Below are positions 1-5,651 of a stretch of 6,614 nt of DNA, piece by piece. Position numbers and translations under genes: made by a program. The notes below the pieces were generated by a model, which saw only the letters and a list, made by a program, of their open reading frames with translations, ran no database searches and had not been told where the DNA came from. The first letter of the stretch is position 1, and each line of letters opens with the position of its first letter. Source of the DNA: Candidatus Poribacteria bacterium (GTDB taxonomy: Bacteria > Poribacteria > DTPJ01); assembly GCA_011334435.1 (NCBI GenBank), contig DTPJ01000798.1, positions 1 to 6,614 on the forward strand. Direction: 5' to 3'.

Positions 1-162
1 GGCATACCGGGAATATCTATACCATGCGGTTTTAGCTCATCAGGGCTTCCAATTGGGCTTCAGTTGCTTGGGAAACCCTTTGACGAAGAGATGCTTTTCC
101 GTGTAGCATATACTTTTGAACAGAATACAGATTATCATAAAAGAAGACCAGAATTAGGTTAA
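1..162 (+). CDS. gatA: GatA C-terminus (Asp/Glu-tRNA amidotransferase subunit A), 5' end outside window
   Basis: This is the last 53 codons of an open frame that enters the window at base 1 and stops at TAA 160-162. The reading GIPGISIPCGF, then GLPIGLQLLGKPFDEEMLFRVAYTFEQ, then the ending HKRRPELG, is the typical C-terminus of the GatA amidase subunit. GatA hydrolyses glutamine and passes ammonia to GatB, which converts Glu-tRNA(Gln) or Asp-tRNA(Asn) to the amidated form in the cytoplasm. The catalytic Ser-cisSer-Lys centre lies upstream and is not visible. gatB follows after 19 bases on the same strand, the usual gatA-gatB order. gatC is not in the window. The identification rests on this short tail plus the neighbour, and both agree. 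Confidence 0.93.
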   Translation, partial: GIPGISIPCGFSSSGLPIGLQLLGKPFDEEMLFRVAYTFEQNTDYHKRRPELG

Positions 163-181
163 ATGAAAGGTAAATTATACT

Positions 182-1636
182 ATGTCTGATAAGTATGAAA
201 CAATTATTGGCGTAGAAATACATGTTGAATTAGGCACAAAAACTAAGTTATTCTGTGGTTGTAGCACAGATTTTGGGGCAGAAGCGAATACACAAACTTG
301 TCCTGTCTGCCTTGCAATGCCCGGTGCTTTACCCGTTTTAAACAAAAAGGCGTTAGAATTTGCGATAAAAGCAGGATTAGCTATGAATTGCCACATAAAC
401 GAACATAGCATATTTGAGCGAAAAAACTATTTTTATCCCGATCTGCCGAAAGGATACCAAATTTCACAGTTACGTCAGCCTTTATCAACAAATGGCTATG
501 TTGAAATTGATGTAAATGGCAATACAAAACGTATAGGCATTAGAAGGATACATTTGGAAGATGATGCAGCAAAGTTAGTCCACGCAGGAGAAGGAGAAAT
601 AGACGAAACTGTAAGTAGTGCAGTTGATTTCAATCGTGGCGGAGTGCCATTAATAGAAATTGTTAGCGAACCAGATATGCGTTCCACTGAGGAAATGAGG
701 GCATACTGCGAGACAGTTAAAAGCATACTTGAATATATAGAAGTGAGCGATTGCGATATGGAAAAAGGACAGATGCGAATTGAGGCTAATATCAGCGTTA
801 GACGAAAAGACGATCATAGCATCTGGACAGACAGAAGCGAGATAAAAAACCTTAACTCTATAAGGTATGCAATGCGAGCAGTGGAATATGAGATAGAACG
901 TCATAGAAAAGCGTTAGAAGAAGGCAAAACACTTAGCATGGAGACAAGGCTTTTTGATGTGAACAGAAACACTACAAGAGCTATGCGAGGAAAAGAAGAA
1001 GCACATGATTATCGCTATTTCCCCGAACCAGACCTTGTCCCAATTGAGCCATCAAGGGAATGGGTTAATGAATTGCTTCATAATTTACCTGAATTACCTC
1101 ATGCACGTAGGAAAAGATTTATTGATGAATACGGTCTGCCTTTGCACGATGCAACATTGCTAACAACGGATAAAAAATTCGCTAACTATTTTGAGGAGTG
1201 CGTAAAGGCTTATGATAAGCCTAAGGTTGTCAGCAATTGGATACTCAATGAGTTAATGGCGTTGATGAGCAATGCAAAACAGACTATTGATGATTGTAAA
1301 ATAACGCCAGAACACTTTGCAGGTATGATGAAGTTAATTGATAATGGAACTATAAGCGGGAAAATAGCTAAAACAGTTTTTGAAGACATGTTTAATACTG
1401 GCAAGACCGCAGAATCAATAGTCAAAGAGAAAGGGCTTGTCCAGATAACCGATGAAAACGAAATAATAAAGGTTGTTGAGCAAGTAATAGCGGAAAATCC
1501 CGGACCAGTTCAGGACTACAAAAATGGAGGGACAAAGGCTATCGGTTTTTTAGTTGGTCAAGTGATGAAGGCGACAAAAGGCAAAGCAAATCCGCAGTTA
1601 GTAAATAAAATACTCACTGAAAAATTACAGTCATGA
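182..1636 (+). CDS. gatB: Aspartyl/glutamyl-tRNA(Asn/Gln) amidotransferase subunit B
   Basis: Complete 484-residue GatB, close to the family's usual length of about 475-485. GatB binds the misacylated tRNA, activates the side-chain carboxylate with ATP and amidates it with ammonia from GatA. Visible family signatures are GVEIHVELGTKTKLFCGC (residues 10-27), CPVCLAMPGALPVLN (40-54), RKNYFYPDLPKGYQISQ (80-96), HLEDDAAKL (124-132), DFNRGGVPLIEIVSEPDMRS (149-168) and DYRYFPEPDLVP (276-287). Cys25, Cys27, Cys40 and Cys43 form the four-cysteine zinc-site pattern seen in many GatB proteins. The C-terminal helical tRNA-binding tail is intact (NPGPVQDYKNGGTKAIGFLVGQVMK, from 439). ATG 182 is preceded by GAAAGG at 165-170. 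The stop overlaps the next start as ATGA at 1633-1636. Having GatAB implies indirect synthesis of Gln-tRNA and/or Asn-tRNA. Which one cannot be told from the window. Confidence 0.98.
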   Translation: MSDKYETIIGVEIHVELGTKTKLFCGCSTDFGAEANTQTCPVCLAMPGALPVLNKKALEFAIKAGLAMNCHINEHSIFERKNYFYPDLPKGYQISQLRQPLSTNGYVEIDVNGNTKRIGIRRIHLEDDAAKLVHAGEGEIDETVSSAVDFNRGGVPLIEIVSEPDMRSTEEMRAYCETVKSILEYIEVSDCDMEKGQMRIEANISVRRKDDHSIWTDRSEIKNLNSIRYAMRAVEYEIERHRKALEEGKTLSMETRLFDVNRNTTRAMRGKEEAHDYRYFPEPDLVPIEPSREWVNELLHNLPELPHARRKRFIDEYGLPLHDATLLTTDKKFANYFEECVKAYDKPKVVSNWILNELMALMSNAKQTIDDCKITPEHFAGMMKLIDNGTISGKIAKTVFEDMFNTGKTAESIVKEKGLVQITDENEIIKVVEQVIAENPGPVQDYKNGGTKAIGFLVGQVMKATKGKANPQLVNKILTEKLQS

Positions 1637-2260
1637 ATGATATTGGTAAAAGCGATTTTGATTCTCCTTGGAAGGATATACTTGAGATTTACTTTACCGA
1701 ATTTATGTCTTTTTTCTTTCCTCAAGTTCATTATGACATAGATTGGCAAGGGCGTTATGAATTTTTAGATACTGAATTTCAACAAATAACCCAGGATTCT
1801 GATAAAAGTTCAAGAAACTAAAAATAATTTAGAAGAAAGGAAAAGATGGAAATTCTATATAGCAAGAAGATTATATGAACGAGGTTATAAGCGTGAAGAT
1901 ATAATACAATTATTGAGGTTTATAGACTGGATAATGCGTTTACCCGATGAATTGGAAAGAGATTTTTGGCAAGATATTTACAAATATGAGGAGGAGAAAA
2001 ATATGCCCTATGTTTTAAGTGTAGAAAGGTTCGCATTAGAAAGAGGGGTAAAGCAAGGAATTGAAAAAGGTGAATTGCTTGGGATAAAAAAACTGTTACT
2101 TGATGCTCTCAAGATAAAATATGGAGAAGTATCGGATCAATTAATAGAATCTATAAATAATGTCAATGATGCAGAGGTTCTAAGAATTCTACATCACTAT
2201 ATCATAAAATGCAGTTCCATTGAGGAATTTGAGGAAAAAATGAGGTTGGTTATCAGATGA
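1633..2260 (+). pseudogene. Rpn/PD-(D/E)XK-family nuclease-transposase remnant, internally deleted and frameshifted
   Basis: Two fragments of one protein family lie in different frames. Frame 1 (1633-1821, 62 aa) reads SPWKDILEIYFTEFMSFFFP, then DIDWQGRYEFLDTEFQQITQDSD. This is the N-terminus of the Rpn-like 'recombination-promoting nuclease/putative transposase' family. Frame 2, open from 1790 to 2260, reads KVQETKNNLEERKRWKFYIARRLYERGY, RFIDWIMRLPDELERDFW and YEEEKNMPYVLSVER, the C-terminal part of the same family. From memory, full-length members have roughly 300 residues. The middle, with most of the PD-(D/E)XK catalytic core, is missing, so the product cannot be an active nuclease. The start overlaps the gatB stop (ATGA 1633-1636) and the end overlaps the rlmN start (ATGA 2257-2260). 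A good Shine-Dalgarno (1989-1994) precedes an in-frame ATG at 2003, so an 85-residue C-terminal peptide could still be made. Family assignment is from recognised motifs, not a search. Confidence 0.82.
1989..2005 (+). promoter_or_regulatory. Strong internal ribosome binding site inside the nuclease remnant
   Basis: AGGAGG at 1989-1994 sits 8 bases before ATG 2003-2005, which is in frame with the C-terminal pseudogene fragment. Initiation here would give an 85-residue peptide starting MPYVLSVERF and ending at 2260, in a 4-base overlap with the rlmN start. The alternative start for this frame, TTG 1913, has no clear Shine-Dalgarno. The site may be accidental: the bases encode the family-conserved YEEEKN stretch, and glutamate codons GAG resemble a Shine-Dalgarno. 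It could nevertheless keep ribosomes arriving at rlmN. Confidence 0.45.
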
Positions 2261-3330
2261 CAGGTATTAGCAAAATAGACCTGAAAAATTTTCTATTGCC
2301 TGAGTTAGAAGAGATAATGCTTTCGTGGGGCGAAAAACGTTATCGTGCAAGGCAATTAATGCTGTGGTTATACCATAAACGTGCAAAGTCTTTTGATCAG
2401 ATGACCGACATATCAAAGGCTTTTCGCAGTAAATTGAACGATCTTGCTTATATAAGCAGTTTCAAAATGCTTGCGAAAGAGCAATCATCTGTTGATAAAA
2501 CAACAAAATATCTGTTTGAATTGGAAGATGGCGAAAAAATTGAAAGTGTGTTGATGTATGACGAAGACCGCGTAACTTGCTGTGTATCATCACAAATAGG
2601 TTGCAAACAAGGTTGTGCTTTTTGTGCTACGGGTGCAAGCGGATTTATCAGAGATCTTACTCCATCAGAGATCATCAATCAAATAATGGAAATTGAAGCG
2701 GATCTTGGCGAAGGAAAAAGCATCACAAATGTTGTCTTGATGGGAATGGGAGAGCCTTTTGCCAACTATAAGAACGTTCTAAAAGCGATCAAATTGATGA
2801 ATGCCTCAGAAGGACTTATGATCGCTGCAAGAAAGATCACAGTGTCAACATCAGGTCTTGTCCCTCAGATAAGGCAATTCACATCTGAGGGAACACAAGT
2901 TGGCTTGGCAATTTCATTGAACGCAACCACAGATGAGTTACGTAATAGTTTGATGCCAAATAATCGTCGTTATCCCATAAATGAGGTGCTGTCCGCCTGT
3001 AAAGATTGGGCATTAGCAGTCAATAGATGGCTCACTGTTGAATATATTCTCATGAAAGACCTAAATGATAGTCCTGCTGATGCTAATCAATTATGTAAGC
3101 TATTACATGGCATTCCAAGCAAGGTGAATTTAATAATTTATAACCCTGTTGATGGTTTGCCATTTGAGCGACCCGATGCGAAAAGCGTAGAACGTTTTCG
3201 TCAAATTCTTGCAGATAAACATTTTGTGGCAACTGTAAGGGAAAGCAAGGGTATTGATATATCCGCTGCTTGTGGTCAACTGAGAGCTAATCATAATAAA
3301 ATTTTAATTAATAATGCAATTTTAACTTGA
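2257..3330 (+). CDS. rlmN: Dual-specificity 23S rRNA A2503 / tRNA A37 C2-methyltransferase RlmN (radical SAM)
   Basis: Complete 357-residue RlmN. The enzyme methylates C2 of A2503 in 23S rRNA and, in characterised members, A37 of some tRNAs. It uses a radical-SAM mechanism with a methyl-cysteine intermediate. The iron-sulfur motif CxxxCxxC is Cys116, Cys120 and Cys123 (GCKQGCAFCATG). Cys109 in VSSQIGC context and Cys339 in GIDISAACGQLRAN match the two catalytic cysteines (Cys118 and Cys355 in E. coli) with the expected spacing to the cluster. Other signatures are VVLMGMGEPFANYKNV (159-174), ITVSTSGLVPQI (194-205), AISLNATTDELRNSLMPNNRRYPI (218-241) and NLIIYNP (291-297). The N-terminal helical RNA-binding part, KRYRARQLMLWLYH, is present. 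ATG 2257 overlaps the upstream stop; GAGG 2242-2245 is 11 bases away. Translation is probably coupled to the pseudogene frame upstream. Confidence 0.98.
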   Translation: MTGISKIDLKNFLLPELEEIMLSWGEKRYRARQLMLWLYHKRAKSFDQMTDISKAFRSKLNDLAYISSFKMLAKEQSSVDKTTKYLFELEDGEKIESVLMYDEDRVTCCVSSQIGCKQGCAFCATGASGFIRDLTPSEIINQIMEIEADLGEGKSITNVVLMGMGEPFANYKNVLKAIKLMNASEGLMIAARKITVSTSGLVPQIRQFTSEGTQVGLAISLNATTDELRNSLMPNNRRYPINEVLSACKDWALAVNRWLTVEYILMKDLNDSPADANQLCKLLHGIPSKVNLIIYNPVDGLPFERPDAKSVERFRQILADKHFVATVRESKGIDISAACGQLRANHNKILINNAILT

Positions 3331-3356
3331 CAATTCAAATCAAGATCATGTAAACT
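3327..3356 (+). promoter_or_regulatory. Candidate sigma70-type promoter for the lipoprotein gene
   Basis: A perfect -35 box TTGACA (3327-3332) overlaps the rlmN stop codon. An 18-base spacer leads to TAAACT (3351-3356), a 4-of-6 match to TATAAT. Transcription would start near 3363, giving a leader of about 50 bases before ATG 3415. It fits the need for a promoter here, where the tight packing of the upstream unit ends, but the -10 box is only moderate. It also overlaps the palindrome at 3342-3377. Confidence 0.45.
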
Positions 3357-3377
3357 ATCGTTTGTATTTATGATCTT
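3342..3377 (+). promoter_or_regulatory. Palindrome AAGATCAT...ATGATCTT after rlmN: operator or weak terminator
   Basis: AAGATCAT (3342-3349) is the exact inverted repeat of ATGATCTT (3370-3377). Inside, GTAAAC (3350-3355) can pair with GTTTGT (3360-3365) in RNA using two G-U pairs, around a TATC loop and a 4-base bulge. A short T stretch follows (to 3379). It could be a weak intrinsic terminator for the rlmN transcript. Its left arm lies in the spacer of the candidate promoter and its right arm just past the likely start point, so it could instead be an operator. The sequence does not decide between these. Confidence 0.45.
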
Positions 3378-3414
3378 TTGGTTGGAAAGTCGGGACTAAG
3401 AGGAGAGATGCAAT

Positions 3415-4557
3415 ATGTTATTAACAAGATCGGTCAAGATTGCCTTTATAACATCTATGGTATTATCTTTGACGTTCTTAATTTTAGGATGTGGTCGTGA
3501 AAAACCCAAAAATGATTTTGAGTTAGGAAAAGGCTTTTTCCTTGCCAGTGATTATTCCCAAGCTATGGTCCACCTTGAAAGGTGGGTGCAGAAAAAGAAA
3601 AACCCTAATCTTATTGAAGCACATGCTATTCTTGCAGTCATATATCATGATATGGACAATAGAAAAACAGAATACGAAAGAGAGATAGAGATACTCAAAA
3701 GTTATGGAAAAGAGGGCATGACAACTGTTCTGAAGATGATGGAAAATCCAGTGATCGCGACTCGTCTGCAAAATCCCATTGATGATATATTAGTTGCAGG
3801 AGGACAACTTTCGGTTGAACCATTAATAACTGTTTTAAAAGGTCAAAATTGGCGTCTGAAAGTCCATGCTCATCAAGTATTAGCAAAAATGGGCGAACCT
3901 GCTGTTCCAGCACTTACAGAGGTTCTCAATAATCCAACTACTGATAGATATGCAAAAAGTATGGCAATAGACGCATTAAGTAAGATGAAGGCTTTACAAG
4001 CTGAACCTTTAATTCAACAAAAGCTCAATGATCCCGATAGACTTATCAGAGTATCTTCTGCTGTTGCACTTCATTCAATGGGGAAAGAAAATCCAACTAA
4101 AATAATAATAGAAGGTCTAAAAGACCCTGATGTTGAAGTCAGACGCGTTGCATCTAAGGCAATGGCTGATCTATTTGACAATCCACCAGCTGATCAATTG
4201 ATAGATTTACTCAAAGATCAAGACCCTGATATAAGAAATAATGCTATCATAGCTATCGGAAAAACCCGCAGTGCAGAAACTGCAAGGTTACTCACAAAAG
4301 CTATGCGTGACGATAAAAGTGAAGAGGTTAGAAACTCAGCAGAGCTTGCGTTAGAAAAAATGGGAGAATCTGCTGTTGAGCCAGTTATAGAATTGTTTAA
4401 AAGCACTGATGATATGGAATTGAAGGTCAGAGCTGCTCAAATACTTGGAAATCTTGGCGATAAGCGTGCTGTTCCAGCATTAGAAGATGCTTATAAAAAA
4501 GAACAAAGACCCCTTGTAAAAAACGAAATTGCTAAAGCGTTGAACAAGATTGATTGA
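3415..4557 (+). CDS. HEAT-repeat lipoprotein
   Basis: 380-residue exported lipoprotein of unknown role. The N-terminus has a basic start (MLLTRSVK), a hydrophobic helix at 8-25 and the lipobox ILGC with Cys26 as the lipidated residue. Gly at +2 gives no inner-membrane retention signal by the E. coli rule. Residues 33-80 (ELGKGFFLASDYSQAMVHLERWV, then EAHAILAVIYHDM) look like one or two TPR-like helical pairs. From about 133 to 379 there are roughly eight HEAT/PBS-type repeats, each with an A-VPAL-LKDPD--VR--A--AL-K-G pattern, for example DPDVEVRRVASKAMADL (237-253) and DPDIRNNAIIAIGKT (270-284). Such proteins are usually binding scaffolds on the periplasmic side or at the cell surface. AGGAG 3401-3405 is 9 bases before ATG 3415. 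Its own promoter is likely just upstream. The fold is clear, the function and partner are not. Confidence 0.93.
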   Translation: MLLTRSVKIAFITSMVLSLTFLILGCGREKPKNDFELGKGFFLASDYSQAMVHLERWVQKKKNPNLIEAHAILAVIYHDMDNRKTEYEREIEILKSYGKEGMTTVLKMMENPVIATRLQNPIDDILVAGGQLSVEPLITVLKGQNWRLKVHAHQVLAKMGEPAVPALTEVLNNPTTDRYAKSMAIDALSKMKALQAEPLIQQKLNDPDRLIRVSSAVALHSMGKENPTKIIIEGLKDPDVEVRRVASKAMADLFDNPPADQLIDLLKDQDPDIRNNAIIAIGKTRSAETARLLTKAMRDDKSEEVRNSAELALEKMGESAVEPVIELFKSTDDMELKVRAAQILGNLGDKRAVPALEDAYKKEQRPLVKNEIAKALNKID

Positions 4558-4595
4558 CCGATTATTCGGTCAGTTTCGTGCCTTTACAAAAGGCA
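4555..4595 (+). promoter_or_regulatory. Two tandem hairpins between lipoprotein and corrinoid genes
   Basis: TGACCGA (4555-4561) and TCGGTCA (4566-4572) form a perfect 7-bp stem with a TTAT loop; the stem includes the lipoprotein stop codon. Directly after it, TGCCTTT (4579-4585) and AAAGGCA (4589-4595) form a second perfect 7-bp stem with an ACA loop. Neither has a proper run of T after it, so they are poor intrinsic terminators. They may stabilise or process the mRNA between the two genes, which probably share transcription at least partly. No convincing promoter was seen in 4573-4643. Confidence 0.5.
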
Positions 4596-4643
4596 TAAGT
4601 GATAAACAACTACTGTGAATAAAACAACAGGAGGATTATTCGG

Positions 4644-5276
4644 ATGGCAGATTTGTCGGCACTTACAGAAAGTATAATAAATGGAAAGGCAAAGGATGCA
4701 AAGGAACTGGTTCAAAAGGCACTAGATGAAAAAGTTCCAGTATCTGAAATACTCAATAACGGCTTAATCAAAGGGATGAGCGTTGTTGGTGAAAAGTTCA
4801 AAAACAACGAATTCTATGTTCCAGAAGTCCTCATAGCTGCCAGAGCTATGCACGGTGCTATGGAAATCTTAAAGCCCCTTTTAGCCACATCAGGCGTTGA
4901 GCCAATTGGAAAAGTCGCTATTGGAACAGTTAAAGGCGATCTTCATGACATTGGAAAAAATCTCGTAGTTATGATGTTAGAAGGTGCTGGATTTGAGGTT
5001 ATGGACCTTGGCATTGATGTTCCAGCAGAAAAATTTGTTGATGCAGTGAAACAAGGCGCTCAAATAGTTGCTATGTCGGCTCTGTTGACAACCACTATGA
5101 CCGCTATGAAAACGACTATTGATGCACTCAAAGAAGCTGGCGTTAGAGATATGGCTAAAGTTCTAATCGGCGGAGCACCTGTAACTCAGAATTTTGCTGA
5201 CGAAATTGGCGCCGATGGATACGCAAGAGATGCAGCTAGCGGTGCAGATAAAGCAAGAGAACTTCTTGGAAAATAA
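4644..5276 (+). CDS. Corrinoid (B12-binding) methyl-carrier protein, MtaC/MtbC/MttC-like
   Basis: 210-residue cobalamin-binding protein that carries a methyl group between a substrate-specific methyltransferase and an acceptor methyltransferase. Residues 1-85 are the helical cap of the MetH type (LSALTESIINGKAKDAKEL, GMSVVGEKFKNNEFYVPEVL). Residues 88-210 are the Rossmann-like B12 domain. The signature GDLHDIGKN gives Asp99, His101 and Gly104 of the DxHxxG motif, with His101 the lower cobalt ligand. SALLTTTM (145-152) and GGAPVT (176-181) are the other cobalamin-contact motifs. Length and domain order match MtaC, MtbC and MttC proteins; the substrate (methanol, methylamines, betaine or other methyl compound) cannot be read from this subunit. 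AGGAGG 4629-4634 is 9 bases before ATG 4644. No methyltransferase or reactivase gene lies beside it in the window, and a terminator follows at once, so the partners must be elsewhere. Confidence 0.94.
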   Translation: MADLSALTESIINGKAKDAKELVQKALDEKVPVSEILNNGLIKGMSVVGEKFKNNEFYVPEVLIAARAMHGAMEILKPLLATSGVEPIGKVAIGTVKGDLHDIGKNLVVMMLEGAGFEVMDLGIDVPAEKFVDAVKQGAQIVAMSALLTTTMTAMKTTIDALKEAGVRDMAKVLIGGAPVTQNFADEIGADGYARDAASGADKARELLGK

Positions 5277-5301
5277 CTTTAAATTGCTTCTATAAATTAT
5301 T

Positions 5302-5346
5302 AAAGGTCAAATTTACTCGGTTGTTTCTGATGATTTGACCTTTTTT
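5302..5346 (+). terminator. Rho-independent terminator of the corrinoid protein gene
   Basis: AAAGGTCAAAT (5302-5312) is the exact inverted repeat of ATTTGACCTTT (5333-5343), an 11-bp stem with a 20-base loop. Six T residues run from 5341 to 5346, overlapping the end of the stem. It lies 26 bases after the corrinoid protein stop. The A run in the left arm is short, so it would be a weaker terminator for nagA coming the other way. Confidence 0.85.
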
Positions 5347-5347
5347 C

Positions 5348-5355
5348 TAATTGAA
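5348..5355 (+). repeat. Left copy of 8-bp direct repeat (putative target-site duplication)
   Basis: TAATTGAA here recurs exactly at 5617-5624. Each copy abuts the outermost base of the 18-bp terminal inverted repeat of the element between them, as expected for a target site duplicated on insertion. Neither copy can be extended. Confidence 0.75.
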
Positions 5356-5400
5356 CTAAACTTTGGACAATTTACAAATTATAATCACATATTTAGTTAG

Positions 5401-5540
5401 AAAATCCCTCTAAATCTCCCTTTTCCAAAGGGAGACTTTTAGGAATCCCCTTTTTGAAAAAAATGACTTTTTAGTTTCCCCCTTTGAAAAAGGTTCTTTT
5501 ATCTTTCCCCCTTTGAAAAAGGGGGATAAAGGGGGATTTT
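5401..5540. repeat. Internal C/G-tract inverted repeat of the MITE-like element
   Basis: The left arm 5401-5434 begins AAAATCCCTC and the right arm 5507-5540 ends GGGGGATTTT. The right arm's reverse complement matches the left arm at 28 of 34 positions without gaps. The right arm is itself a local hairpin, CCCCCTTT-GAA-AAAGGGGG (5507-5525). A motif of this kind, C-tract/CTTTGAAAAAGGGGG/ATAAAGGGGGATTTT, is familiar to me as a dispersed intergenic repeat in various bacterial genomes; that is memory, not a search. Confidence 0.8.
5475..5522. repeat. Tandem-like 19-bp direct repeats TTTCCCCCTTTGAAAAAGG
   Basis: The same 19 bases occur at 5475-5493 and 5504-5522, starting 29 bases apart. The second copy is part of the right arm of the internal inverted repeat. 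A more diverged copy (AATCCCCTTTTTGAAAAAA) is at 5445-5463. The pattern suggests local duplication of the C-tract motif inside the element. Confidence 0.8.
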
Positions 5541-5616
5541 AAGATTTTCTCTTCCTAATAAAAGTAAATTTGGTTAGCTAACAACATTTTTTAACTCAAA
5601 ATTGTCCAAACATCAG

Positions 5617-5624
5617 TAATTGAA
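5617..5624 (+). repeat. Right copy of 8-bp direct repeat (putative target-site duplication)
   Basis: TAATTGAA, identical to 5348-5355, begins immediately after the last base of the right terminal inverted repeat (5616). Confidence 0.75.
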
Positions 5625-5632
5625 ACACATCT

Positions 5633-5645
5633 TGTTATTCTAAAC
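5633..5645. repeat. Partial copy of the neighbouring palindrome's left arm
   Basis: TGTTATTCTAAAC matches TGTCATTCTAAAC at 5652-5664 at 12 of 13 positions, starting 19 bases upstream. It has no matching right arm nearby, so it looks like a truncated or locally duplicated piece of the palindromic repeat. Confidence 0.55.
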
Positions 5646-5651
5646 TAATAA

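Larger units (their letters stand above)
5356..5616. mobile_element. 261-bp MITE-like non-coding element with terminal inverted repeats
   Basis: The ends are 18-bp inverted repeats, 5356-5373 and 5599-5616, agreeing at 15 of 18 positions. The inner 12 bases, TTTGGACAATTT, are perfect, and both ends begin CT. An 8-bp direct repeat, TAATTGAA, flanks the element exactly. No open frame of useful size lies inside, so it would need a transposase supplied in trans. The interior holds a 34-bp inverted repeat and direct copies of a C-tract motif, so a single strand can fold into a long hairpin. It occupies the gap between the terminator of the corrinoid gene and the end of convergent nagA, a site where insertion harms no gene. 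An 8-bp duplication occurs in several insertion-sequence families; I do not recognise the ends well enough to name one. Confidence 0.75.

Noticed and set aside
163..189. Tiny frame ATG AAA GGT... between gatA and gatB (8 codons), touching the gatA stop.
   Set aside because: It contains the likely gatB Shine-Dalgarno and runs out of frame into the gatB start; nothing suggests a real leader peptide.
1798..1821. Programmed +1 frameshift joining the two nuclease fragments.
   Set aside because: No recognised slippery site, and the joined product would still lack the catalytic middle of the protein, so decay by deletion is simpler.
4583..4616. Promoter TTTACA...TACTGT for the corrinoid gene.
   Set aside because: The spacing is 22 bases, too long for a sigma70 promoter, and the -35-like box is part of the second hairpin.
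5478..5535. G-quadruplex from the runs of G or C.
   Set aside because: Only two G runs lie close together on the + strand, and the C runs are too far apart for a compact quadruplex; a hairpin explains them better.
5356..5616. CRISPR-like array because of repeated C-tract motifs.
   Set aside because: The copies are few, unevenly spaced (29 bases between the clear pair) and partly inverted, with no uniform spacers.
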